From CAYYHA01 sp964471535 (GTDB taxonomy: Bacteria > Myxococcota > Myxococcia > SLRQ01), in NCBI GenBank assembly GCA_964471535.1, contig CAYYHA010000159.1, forward strand, positions 1-9,687: 9,687 bases of DNA. Reading direction: 5' to 3'. Numbering within the stretch: the first letter of the stretch is position 1; each line of letters begins with the position of its first letter. Under the pieces are notes generated by a model. It was not told where the DNA came from. It worked only from the letters and a program-made list of their open reading frames with translations, and did not search any database. This document shows, in pieces, positions 1 through 7,113 of this stretch. The position numbers and the translations under genes are program-made.

Positions 1-2440
1 CGAGGCGTCCCCGTAGCTCGGCTTCCGCGGCGGCCTTGGCCTCACCGAGGGCCGCGAGCTCGCCACGGAGCGTATCCTCGAGTGCGTCCTTCGCCTCGCC
101 GAGGGCCGCAAGCTCCCCGCGAAGCTCCGCCTCGAGCGCATCCTTCGCCTCCCCGAGGGCCGCAAGCTCCCCGCGAAGCTCCGCCTCGAGCGCATCCTTC
201 GCCTCCCCGAGGGCCGCAAGCTCCCCGCGAAGCTCCGCCTCGAGCGCATCCTTCGCCTCGCGCAGGGACGCGAGCTCCCCCTCGAGCCCGGCCTTCGCCT
301 CCGTCAGTGCGGAAATCTGCGCCGTCAGTTCCGCGTCCGACTCTTCCTTTGCCCGGGTCAGCGCCTCCAGCTCGCCCTCGAGCTCACCGATACGCTCCCG
401 GGCGTCGGTCAACTGCCCGGTGAGCTCCGCTTCCCGCGCCGCCTTCTCCTCGGCGAGCCGCGCCGCCTCACCCTGCAGCGCCTCCACCCGCGCTTCGAGG
501 GCCTCGATCTCCCCCTTCAGCGCCGTCTCGCGCTCCGCCGCCTGCCTCCGGCTCTCCTCGAGCGTCTCCTCGAGCCCCTCGGCGCGGGCCTGTTCGGCCT
601 GCAGACGCTCGCCGAGCTCCGCTTCCCGTCGCACCGCCTCCGCCCGCACGGCGGTCAGATCCGCTTCCAGGGCGGCCATACGCTCCCCGCGCTCCTTCAG
701 GCGGGCGCGCAGGCTCTGCGCCAAGGCGTCGCGCTGGCGCTCGGTCCGCTCGAGCTCGGCCTGAACTTCGGCGAGCCCGGTCTCGGTCTCGGTGAGCATC
801 GCCGTCAGTTCATCCTCGCGCGTCGCCGCGTGGGCAAGCGCGGCCTTGAGCTCCGCCTCCAGATCCCGGAGCGCGCGGTCGCGCGCTTCGATCGCCCCCC
901 GAAGCTCCTTCACCTGCCAATCGCGGTCCCGCTCCACCGCTTCGAGCTGCCGGGCGACCTCGCGCGTCTCGGCGCGCGCGATGGCCTCGCGCTCGTCCGC
1001 TTCGCGCCGCCGCTCCTCGATCTCGTCCCGCGCGAGCGCCAGGTCGATCTGCAGGTTGGCAATCTCGCTCTCTCGCCGCGCCAGCGCCTGCTTCAGCCGG
1101 CTCTCGCGCATCTCCGCGGCGAGGAGCTCCCGCTGGCTGCGCCGCTCGAGTTCCTCGTAGTCGCTCTGCGCCTGCTCGAGGGCGACGGTGAGCCCGGCGA
1201 TCTCGTCCCCCTTGGCGCGAAGCTCCCGGTACAGATCGTTGATCTGCTTCTCCTTGCCGGCGACGACCTCGATGAGGTCCTTCTCCTCCATCACCTTTTG
1301 GGTGAGGAGGCTCTCCACCAGCTCGGCGTGCTCCTGCTCTCGCTTCTCGAAGAGATCCCGAGCCTGCTGCAGCCGCTGGATCATCTCCTGAAGCTGCAGC
1401 TTCAGGCCCTGCGCCTCCACTTCCTTCTCGTGGACCCGCGCATCTGCGGCGGCGATCTCCTGCTCCTTCGCCCGCCAGATCTCCGAGAGGCGCGCCAGCG
1501 CGATGTCGCGCTCCTTCAACTCTTCGCGCAGCAGCTGCACCTTCTCTTCGGGGCTGCCGAGCACCCCGCGCCGCCGGTCGCGGCGGCGGCCCTCCCCCGC
1601 GCGGCGCCGCGCCTCCGCGAGGAGCTCGGCCTTGCGATCAGAAAGGGAGCCGAAGAGCTGCTCCACGAAGGCTTCGTCTTCCGCGGTCACCACCGACTTG
1701 CGCTGCCGCCGTGGCAACTTCGGCGGTCGCGCCTTGCCCCGGCCGTCCGGTGGTGCCTTTCCCGCCGCCTCGTAGGCCTCCGGCGGCACCTCGGGGAGCG
1801 CATCGACCGGTGACTCACCCGCGCCGCTCCCGAAGAGTGCCGCGTCCAGGGCTTCCTCCACTCCATCGGCGCCCGCTTCCCCTGCGGCCGCCGGCGTCTC
1901 CGCCTGCTCCACTGCAGCCGGCGTCTCCTCGGCCGCCTCCGGCTGTGCCGCACCAGCCTCCTGCGCCTGCGAGCCAGTCGGCACACCGGCCCCATCGGGC
2001 CCGGCGGCGGAGGGCTCGGTGGCCTCCGGCGCCGGGGGCGACTCGCTCACCGGTGAGATCCCGTCGGGAAAGAGAAGGCGCTGCGCGAGCTCGTGCAGCG
2101 CCTTCATGGGAAAGGGCATGCGCAGGTAGCCGTCGGCAGGCGCGGGCCCGGCCTGGTGCTGCTCGATCGCCGCCGGCGTCGCATCCTCGGAGACCAAAAT
2201 CACTGGAATCTCGGAGGTCTCCGCCGACTTCTTCAATCGACCCGTGAAGGCAAAGCCGCTGGTCTCGGGCAGCTCCGCCCGGACCACCACGAGATCGGGG
2301 CGACGGGCTTCGAGCGCCCGCCTCGCCTCCCGCGCCGAGGGAACGAGCTCGGTCTGAACTCGAGCACCGCGGAGCACCGAAGCCATCGAGAGGCCGAACT
2401 CCTCGTCGTTCTCGACGATGAGCACACGTTTGCCAGCCAT
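1..2440 (-). CDS. FrzS/AglZ-like pseudo-receiver plus long coiled-coil protein (3' end outside window)
   Basis: The frame is open from the ATG at 2440 to the window edge (813 codons, no stop), so the C-terminus is missing. Residues 4-126 form a receiver (REC) fold that starts KRVLIVEND. The phospho-acceptor position reads DLVVVRAELPETSG, with Arg54 where Asp is expected. The switch Ser84 is kept, but the conserved Lys before Pro is Met108 (RMPF). This is therefore a pseudo-receiver. Residues about 129-235 are an Ala/Pro/Glu-rich linker followed by a basic patch. From about residue 290 onward the protein is almost continuous charged coiled coil, ending in 18-residue tandem repeats. This architecture matches myxobacterial FrzS and AglZ, cytoplasmic pole-organising motility proteins. 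The length already exceeds FrzS, so AglZ is closer in size. The gene lies 187 bp after the TPR/cNMP gene and may have its own promoter. The ribosome site is weak (GGAT). Family assignment is good; a motility role is inference. Confidence 0.85.
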   Translation of the reverse strand, partial: MAGKRVLIVENDEEFGLSMASVLRGARVQTELVPSAREARRALEARRPDLVVVRAELPETSGFAFTGRLKKSAETSEIPVILVSEDATPAAIEQHQAGPAPADGYLRMPFPMKALHELAQRLLFPDGISPVSESPPAPEATEPSAAGPDGAGVPTGSQAQEAGAAQPEAAEETPAAVEQAETPAAAGEAGADGVEEALDAALFGSGAGESPVDALPEVPPEAYEAAGKAPPDGRGKARPPKLPRRQRKSVVTAEDEAFVEQLFGSLSDRKAELLAEARRRAGEGRRRDRRRGVLGSPEEKVQLLREELKERDIALARLSEIWRAKEQEIAAADARVHEKEVEAQGLKLQLQEMIQRLQQARDLFEKREQEHAELVESLLTQKVMEEKDLIEVVAGKEKQINDLYRELRAKGDEIAGLTVALEQAQSDYEELERRSQRELLAAEMRESRLKQALARRESEIANLQIDLALARDEIEERRREADEREAIARAETREVARQLEAVERDRDWQVKELRGAIEARDRALRDLEAELKAALAHAATREDELTAMLTETETGLAEVQAELERTERQRDALAQSLRARLKERGERMAALEADLTAVRAEAVRREAELGERLQAEQARAEGLEETLEESRRQAAERETALKGEIEALEARVEALQGEAARLAEEKAAREAELTGQLTDARERIGELEGELEALTRAKEESDAELTAQISALTEAKAGLEGELASLREAKDALEAELRGELAALGEAKDALEAELRGELAALGEAKDALEAELRGELAALGEAKDALEDTLRGELAALGEAKAAAEAELRGRL
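30..245 (-). repeat. 54-bp in-frame tandem repeat (four units) in the coiled-coil gene
   Basis: Units begin at 30, 84, 138 and 192, with a decayed unit from 246. The units at 138 and 192 are identical over 54 bp, the one at 84 differs at two positions, and the one at 30 is clearly diverged. Each unit encodes 18 residues, consensus AKDALEAELRGELAALGE. Its apolar positions follow a 4-4-3-3-4 spacing: five core positions per 18 residues, or 3.6 per step. Near-identity at the DNA level points to recent slippage or unequal crossing-over rather than only protein-level selection. Confidence 0.9.
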
Positions 2441-2599
2441 ACGAATCCGGATGGTACTACGGCGCCGACTCAGTCGAAAGAACGGGCTGCGACAGGTGCC
2501 GCAACGCCCAGGCGCCTCGCCAGCGTGCGCGATTCGGGGCATCGCGCGAGGTACGCCTTCCTCCGAGCGCGCTGCGCCCCACCCCGCCATGGGCGCGGC

Positions 2600-2621
2600 C
2601 GGTCGGCCCCTGCACCGACCG
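2600..2621 (-). terminator. Weak hairpin just after the TPR/cNMP stop codon
   Basis: A perfect 7-bp inverted repeat, cggtcgg and ccgaccg, flanks an 8-nt loop and begins 6 nt beyond the TGA of the TPR/cNMP gene. In the minus-strand transcript it is not followed by a U tract, so a classical intrinsic terminator is doubtful. It could be a partial terminator or mRNA-end stabilising hairpin. Nothing else convincing is visible in the 187-bp spacer. Confidence 0.25.
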
Positions 2622-2627
2622 CAGCCG

Positions 2628-4001
2628 TCAGAAGAGCAGCAGGCCTTCTTCGTCGAGCTCGCTCAAGAGCACGCGGTTCTGCTCCTCACGCGCCGCCGAG
2701 AGATTGCTCACGGCCTCGAGGATCTGCGGGTGGGTCATCATGAGCTCCTGCCACGCCTCGGGGGGCAGGCGCAGGATCACGCTGTCCGTGAGCGCACGCA
2801 CGCTGGCGCGTGCGGCATCGCCCGAGAGGAGGCTCATCTCACCGAAGACCTCGCTGGGGCCCAGGCGCGCAAGGGTCACCTCCTCGAAGCCCTCTCCCCG
2901 GGTCACCGCCACCTCCCCGGAGAGCACCACGTACAGCCCCCCCGACGGCTCGCCCTCGCGCACCACCACCTCGCCGGCGGGGACCTCCATGGCGTTGAAC
3001 TTCATGACCAGGGCCTTCCGCTCCGGCTTCTCGAAGGGCCGGAACAGCGGGCAGGTCACGAGCAGATTGGACAGGAGCCGCTGCCGGTAGAAGCGCTCGA
3101 TGGCCTCCCGGACGCTCGGGTATTCGGCGGAGAGCCGTTCGATGAGCTCGGCGTCGAGCTCGAAGAGGCGGGACCCATCCACCGCCGTGACGGTGGCGCT
3201 CCGGGGGGCATCGGAGAGCAGCGACATCTCGCCGAAGAAGTGCCCCTCGGAGAGCCGGGCGAGCTCGACCACCTCTCCGTCCACCAAGCGGGTCACCTTC
3301 AACTGCCCCTCCGCGACGATGAAGAAGCTGCGTCCCCGCTCCCCCTGGTGGATGACCACGTCCCCGGGATCGTAGCGGCGCATCTGCATCTGGTGCATCA
3401 CCGCCACGAAGGCCTCCCGATCGAGATCCGAGAAGAGGGGAATCTCAGGCAGCACCTGCGGCTCGGGCTCAGGCGGCGGCGCCGGTGGCTCGAGCGTGCC
3501 CACGTCGATCCCGTCCTCGCCGAAGCGCTCGATCTCGAGCTCCATCTCCTCGACGGCCTCGAGATCGATCTCGATGGGCTCGGGCTCCGGTCGGCGGCCC
3601 GCCCCGTCGCCGAGCCCCACCGCCGCCTCCACAGCGGCCTCCCCGCGTCGGCTCGCCGCCGCGCCGTTTCCCGCGGTGCCGTACTTCTCCGCGTAGAGCT
3701 CGGCGAGCATCGCCTGCGTCGCCTCGTGGCCGGGATCGATCTCGAGAATCAGCTTGCACGCAGCGATCGCTTTGAGGAGCAGGCCATCGCGAGCGTAGTA
3801 CGAGGCCACCTCGCGGTAGCAGCGGATCGCATGCGCGTTCTGCTCGAGGCGGCGGTACACGTCGCCGAGGCGAAGGCGGCTGCCGAGATCGCGGGGATCG
3901 GCGTCGACGATCTTTCGGTAGGCAACGAGCGCCTTCTCGTACTTCCCCTTGGCCAGGTAGGACGCCGCCTTGTCCTTCAAACGCCGCAGGCTATCCGCCA
4001 C
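2628..4001 (-). CDS. TPR protein with two cyclic-nucleotide-binding domains
   Basis: A 457-residue soluble protein. Residues about 4-105 are TPR-type helical repeats (AKGKYEKALVAYRK, LGDVYRRLEQNAHAIRCY, LLLKAIAACKLILEIDP), a protein-interaction platform. Residues 110-183 are a low-complexity, Glu/Pro-rich linker. The first cNMP-binding domain (about 186-296) has a canonical phosphate-binding cassette: FGE at 256-258 and PRSATV with Arg267. The second (about 316-426) keeps FGE at 386-388, but the Arg is shifted by one (Ala397, Arg398). There is no helix-turn-helix or catalytic domain, so it is probably a ligand-responsive adaptor rather than a CRP-type transcription factor. I chose the GTG at 4001 because homology to TPRs starts there and AAGGGGG sits 6 nt upstream. 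The start overlaps the preceding lipoprotein gene by 11 bp, implying coupled translation. The longer frame up to 4205 is antisense-like, Arg-rich noise inside the HEAT gene. The ligand (cAMP, cGMP or other) cannot be told. Confidence 0.88.
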   Translation of the reverse strand: MADSLRRLKDKAASYLAKGKYEKALVAYRKIVDADPRDLGSRLRLGDVYRRLEQNAHAIRCYREVASYYARDGLLLKAIAACKLILEIDPGHEATQAMLAELYAEKYGTAGNGAAASRRGEAAVEAAVGLGDGAGRRPEPEPIEIDLEAVEEMELEIERFGEDGIDVGTLEPPAPPPEPEPQVLPEIPLFSDLDREAFVAVMHQMQMRRYDPGDVVIHQGERGRSFFIVAEGQLKVTRLVDGEVVELARLSEGHFFGEMSLLSDAPRSATVTAVDGSRLFELDAELIERLSAEYPSVREAIERFYRQRLLSNLLVTCPLFRPFEKPERKALVMKFNAMEVPAGEVVVREGEPSGGLYVVLSGEVAVTRGEGFEEVTLARLGPSEVFGEMSLLSGDAARASVRALTDSVILRLPPEAWQELMMTHPQILEAVSNLSAAREEQNRVLLSELDEEGLLLF

Positions 4002-6210
4002 GATCCACCCCCTTCGGCCCCCGCGCTTCCCGATGCCCGGCGCCTGCCGCTGCCCGCACGCGCGCATCGTAGTCGGCCTGCAGCCCGGCACTCCAAGGAT
4101 CGTCCACCTGCGCCCGCCGCAAGGCGCCGAGGGCCGCCGCCCGCACCCCCGGATCCGCGTCGTGGAGGGCCGCCCGCACCGCCTCCACGCCCCCCGGAGC
4201 CGCACCGAGCCCCAGCGTGGACAGCGCCCGGATGGCCTCTCGCCGGCCCCGCGGATCGTAGGATTCCAGGTGGTGCACCAATGCGGCGGCTGCGGCCGGT
4301 CCGCCGATCCGCTNNNNNNNNNNTTCCTCGGCGACGGCCCGGGCGATGGCCGGCAAGGCGGTGTCCGGCGCGAAGCGCAGCGCCTCCACCGCGTGATCCG
4401 GCTCCCCCCACCGTGCGAGGATCGCGACCGCCGCCCCGAGCAGCTCCCCCGGCTGCTCTGGCGAGACCAGCGCCCGCACGGCCTCCCGGGCCTTGGGATC
4501 GTCCGCGCGCGCCGACAGAGCCTCGAGCGCCGCGCGCTGCACCTCCCGTCGCGGATCGGCGAGGAATCCCGCGTAGGTCTCGGTGGCCCCCACGCCCAGG
4601 CGCCCGGCGACGCGCAGCGCCCGGACGAGCCGCCGCTCGAGCTGCGGGCCCCCCTCCGGGACGAGCTCCACCTTGGCCGCCGGGCGCTGCTGGGTCAACG
4701 CTGCGAGGTGCTTCGCCTCCAGGTCCTCCACGTCGCTCCGCACCCCCGCCGCCTCGAGGCGCTTCGCCTCCACCTGGGCACGCTGCTCGGCGAGACGCTT
4801 CATGAGCTTCTCGTACTTCTCGCGGTAACGCTCCGCGCTCTTCTCCCCCAACAGGCCGAAGGGGTTCGCATCCTCCTCCCCCTCGCCCTCCGCGATGAGG
4901 CCGCGGTAGGCCTCGAGCCCCCAGCCCGGCTCTCGCGGCAGGGTGTCTACCCACTCCTCTCGCGCCGCCGCATCCTCCTCGACGAGGGTGTCTAGGAGCG
5001 CCTCCGCCGCGGCCCGCGCCCGGGCATTCTCCGGATCGAGCACGGCCACCGCCTCGAGGGCCGAGAGGCGCCGCTCGGGGTCCTCCACCTCGAGCGCCTC
5101 TTCCAACTGCGCGCGGATCTCAGGACTGTCGACGCGCCCCCCAAGCGCCGCGACCAGCGAGAAGGCCGCCTCGGGCGAGGTCTTCGCCCGCTCCAACACC
5201 GCGGCCGCTGCTGCGGCAGGATCGCAGGCCAAGTCGCCCTTGGCGATGGCCTCGGCAGCGAGACGGGCCACCTCGGGGGGCACCGTGGGACCCAGAAGCC
5301 GGCACAGGGCACCTGGCGCCGCCCGGACCCCGGCGCGGGCCTGCGCCGCGAGCGCCCCGACCACCGCCTGCCCCACCTCCACGCTCCCCTGCTCGGCCGC
5401 GGCCGCCAGGGAGTCGGTGACCTCCTCGCCGCCCAGCCGACCGAGCGCCCACGCCGCCGCGGCCTGCAGCTCGGGATAGGGCTCCTCGAGGAGCTTCAGC
5501 AGCGGCCCCACCGCCCGGTCGTCGCCGAGGCGCCCCAGCGCGCGCGCCGCCGCTGCGGCAAGGGGCACCGAGGGCTCGGCGAGCAGCGGCAACAGCGCCC
5601 CGAGCGCCTCCTCCCGCCCCGAGCGTCCCAGTGCCTCCGCCGCGCCGATCCGCTCGGCGAGGTTGGGGCTCTTCAGCGCCTCGAGCTGCTGCTTCATGAG
5701 GCGCTGCGCGCCCTCCTCCACGGCGACCTTCGGGTCCACCCCCACGGCGGTGAGCGCCTTGGCCACCGCAGGTCGCGCCGGCCCGGCGAGGCGGGCGTAG
5801 GCGACGAGGAGGTAGCGCTTCGCCTTCGTCCCCCCCACCGCCGCGAGCGCCTCTGCCGCCGCCCTCCGAACGTCGGGATCCGCGTCGTACAGGCGGTCGG
5901 AGAGCAGATCGACCAGGCGCGGGTCGTCGAATCGGGCCAGCGCCCGGAGCGCGGCGATGCGCACGGGCGCCGCGGGATCGCGGAGTCCCCGGAGCGAGAG
6001 GAGGCGCTTGGCCTCCTCACCGCCAATCTCTCCGAGGCGCGTCGCGGCCGCCGCCCGCACCACCGGGCTGTCGCCCTTTTCCAGCTTCGTCCGCGCCGAG
6101 GGCAGGTCCTCACCGCAGGCCGGGAGGAGCGCCGCTGCTGCCAGCGTCGCGACAGCAAGGAGCGCCGCCCGACGCGGCAGAGATCGTAGGAACAGGGTGC
6201 TCGCCTTCAT
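3991..6210 (-). CDS. HEAT-repeat lipoprotein (contains assembly gap)
   Basis: About 739 residues with four unknown ones at the gap. The N-terminus has a basic stretch, an Ala/Leu-rich hydrophobic segment and a lipobox-like LPAC with Cys32, so it should be a membrane-anchored lipoprotein. Pro at -2 is not typical, but the rest fits. Residue +2 is Gly, not Asp. Residues about 45-430 are successive PBS/HEAT-type helical repeats (VRAAAATRLGEIGG, VRRAAAEALAAVGG, LAAAAARALGRLGD and others). A charged, probably coiled-coil insert lies at about 455-515 (EKYEKLMKRLAEQRAQVEAK), and more HEAT repeats run to about 700. Such solenoids bind other proteins; no enzyme motif is visible. The ATG shares ATGA with the rluB stop, with AAGGGG just upstream. 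HEAT repeats on both sides of the N run are in the same frame, so the gap does not obviously break the gene. Function is unknown. The exported address argues against direct action on ScpA or ScpB. Confidence 0.85.
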   Translation of the reverse strand: MKASTLFLRSLPRRAALLAVATLAAAALLPACGEDLPSARTKLEKGDSPVVRAAAATRLGEIGGEEAKRLLSLRGLRDPAAPVRIAALRALARFDDPRLVDLLSDRLYDADPDVRRAAAEALAAVGGTKAKRYLLVAYARLAGPARPAVAKALTAVGVDPKVAVEEGAQRLMKQQLEALKSPNLAERIGAAEALGRSGREEALGALLPLLAEPSVPLAAAAARALGRLGDDRAVGPLLKLLEEPYPELQAAAAWALGRLGGEEVTDSLAAAAEQGSVEVGQAVVGALAAQARAGVRAAPGALCRLLGPTVPPEVARLAAEAIAKGDLACDPAAAAAAVLERAKTSPEAAFSLVAALGGRVDSPEIRAQLEEALEVEDPERRLSALEAVAVLDPENARARAAAEALLDTLVEEDAAAREEWVDTLPREPGWGLEAYRGLIAEGEGEEDANPFGLLGEKSAERYREKYEKLMKRLAEQRAQVEAKRLEAAGVRSDVEDLEAKHLAALTQQRPAAKVELVPEGGPQLERRLVRALRVAGRLGVGATETYAGFLADPRREVQRAALEALSARADDPKAREAVRALVSPEQPGELLGAAVAILARWGEPDHAVEALRFAPDTALPAIARAVAEEXXXXRIGGPAAAAALVHHLESYDPRGRREAIRALSTLGLGAAPGGVEAVRAALHDADPGVRAAALGALRRAQVDDPWSAGLQADYDARVRAAAGAGHREARGPKGVDRGG
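4314..4323. other. Assembly gap (10 N)
   Basis: Ten consecutive N lie inside the HEAT-repeat lipoprotein gene. Ten is often a placeholder length, so the true size may differ. The frame and repeat pattern continue across it, so the real length is probably 1 modulo 3, as 10 is. Confidence 0.99.
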
Positions 6211-7112
6211 CGGTCCCCTTTTTTGCGCTTGCGTCGCCGCCCCGGTGCCCGCCGCCCCGGTGCGCCGCCGCCCCCGCCAGGCCGGCGGCCCTCGCCTCCA
6301 CCGGCGCGCCGCTCACCGCCCCGTCCTCCGCCGCGCTGGCGCGCCGCATCCTGCCGGGCCGGGAGCCCGTCCCGCCGGGCGCGCCCGTGCACCTGCGCCT
6401 TCAACGCCCGCTCCTCCTGTGGCGAAAGCTCGCGCATCTCTCCTGCTGACAGGCCGCCGAGGCCGATGCCAGCGTATTCGATTCTCCGCAGCCGTTGTAC
6501 CGGGTGGCCCACGGCCTCGCACAGGCGCTTGACCAGGTGCGGCCGCCCCTCGGCCACCTCGATACGAATCCACGTGTTGGTGCGGGCCCGGCCCACCCGC
6601 TCCACCCGAAGCGGCCGGGCCATTCCGTCGGAGAGGCGCACCCCGCGGACCATGCGCGCAAGCGTGGCCTCGGAGGGATTGCCCTTCACCTTCGCATCGT
6701 AGACCCGGGAGACGCCGAAGCGGGGGTGCATCAGGCGGTGGGCGAGCTCGCCGTCGTTGGTGAGCAACAGCAGGCCTTCGGCGTCCCAATCGAGGCGGCC
6801 CACCGGAAAGACCCGGGCCGGCAGCCCCCTCACCACATCGCCCACACAGGGGCGTCCCGCCGGGTCGGCGAGGGAGGTGATCATCTGAGGCGGCTTGTAG
6901 AAGAGCAGGTAGACCCGCTCCTCCTCGAGGATCGGCCGGCCATCCACCCGAACCTCGGCGCGCGGGTGGACCCGCGTGCCCAGCTCGGTCACGATCCGCC
7001 CGTTGACCGAGACGCGCCCCTCTAGGATGAGTCGCTCGGCGCCGCGCCGGGAGGCGACGCCGGCGCGCGCCAGCACCTTCTGCAGCCGCTCTCCTTCCCG
7101 ATCGGGCGCCAT
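6207..7112 (-). CDS. rluB: 23S rRNA pseudouridine synthase, RluB/RsuA family
   Basis: A 301-residue enzyme of the RsuA/RluB/RluE/RluF family, which converts a specific uridine of rRNA to pseudouridine; RluB acts on 23S rRNA helix 89. An S4 RNA-binding domain occupies about residues 7-60 (RLQKVLARAGVASRR, RVSVNG). The catalytic core begins at about 65 and carries the signature VGRLDWDAEGLLLLTNDGEL, with Asp108 as the expected nucleophile. The downstream MHPRFGVSRVYDAKVKG fits the family. After about residue 235 there is a Gly/Arg/Lys-rich basic tail of roughly 65 residues, likely disordered and RNA-binding. The ATG lies 1 nt past the scpB stop, with GAGGG 8 nt upstream; the stop overlaps the next start as ATGA. 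RluB rather than RsuA, RluE or RluF is inferred mainly from the scpAB neighbourhood. Confidence 0.92.
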   Translation of the reverse strand: MAPDREGERLQKVLARAGVASRRGAERLILEGRVSVNGRIVTELGTRVHPRAEVRVDGRPILEEERVYLLFYKPPQMITSLADPAGRPCVGDVVRGLPARVFPVGRLDWDAEGLLLLTNDGELAHRLMHPRFGVSRVYDAKVKGNPSEATLARMVRGVRLSDGMARPLRVERVGRARTNTWIRIEVAEGRPHLVKRLCEAVGHPVQRLRRIEYAGIGLGGLSAGEMRELSPQEERALKAQVHGRARRDGLPARQDAARQRGGGRGGERRAGGGEGRRPGGGGGAPGRRAPGRRRKRKKGDR

Positions 7113-7113
7113 C

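Noticed and set aside
30..299. CRISPR array or noncoding satellite for the 54-bp repeats
   Set aside because: There are no spacers between the units, and the repeats keep the reading frame and encode a sensible coiled coil.
830..1813. Long plus-strand open frame opposite the coiled-coil gene (327 codons), and the Ser/Arg/Ala-rich frames around it
   Set aside because: It is a mirror of the minus-strand coiled coil in GC-rich DNA, with no domain, no ribosome site and Leu/Arg-biased composition.
2441..2627. tRNA or small RNA gene in the spacer
   Set aside because: No cloverleaf or conserved RNA element could be built; only one short hairpin is visible.
2418..4995. Very long plus-strand open frames opposite the TPR/cNMP and HEAT genes
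   Set aside because: The translations are low-complexity Pro/Arg/His/Leu-rich and explained by codon bias of the real minus-strand genes, which carry clear domains.
6207..6235. A6-G4 run at the end of rluB as a programmed frameshift to an RluB-HEAT fusion
   Set aside because: A -1 slip would join the frames, but the run is not in slippery-heptamer phase for tandem slippage. The fusion would bury a signal peptide, and ATGA coupling with a nearby AAGGGG explains the arrangement.
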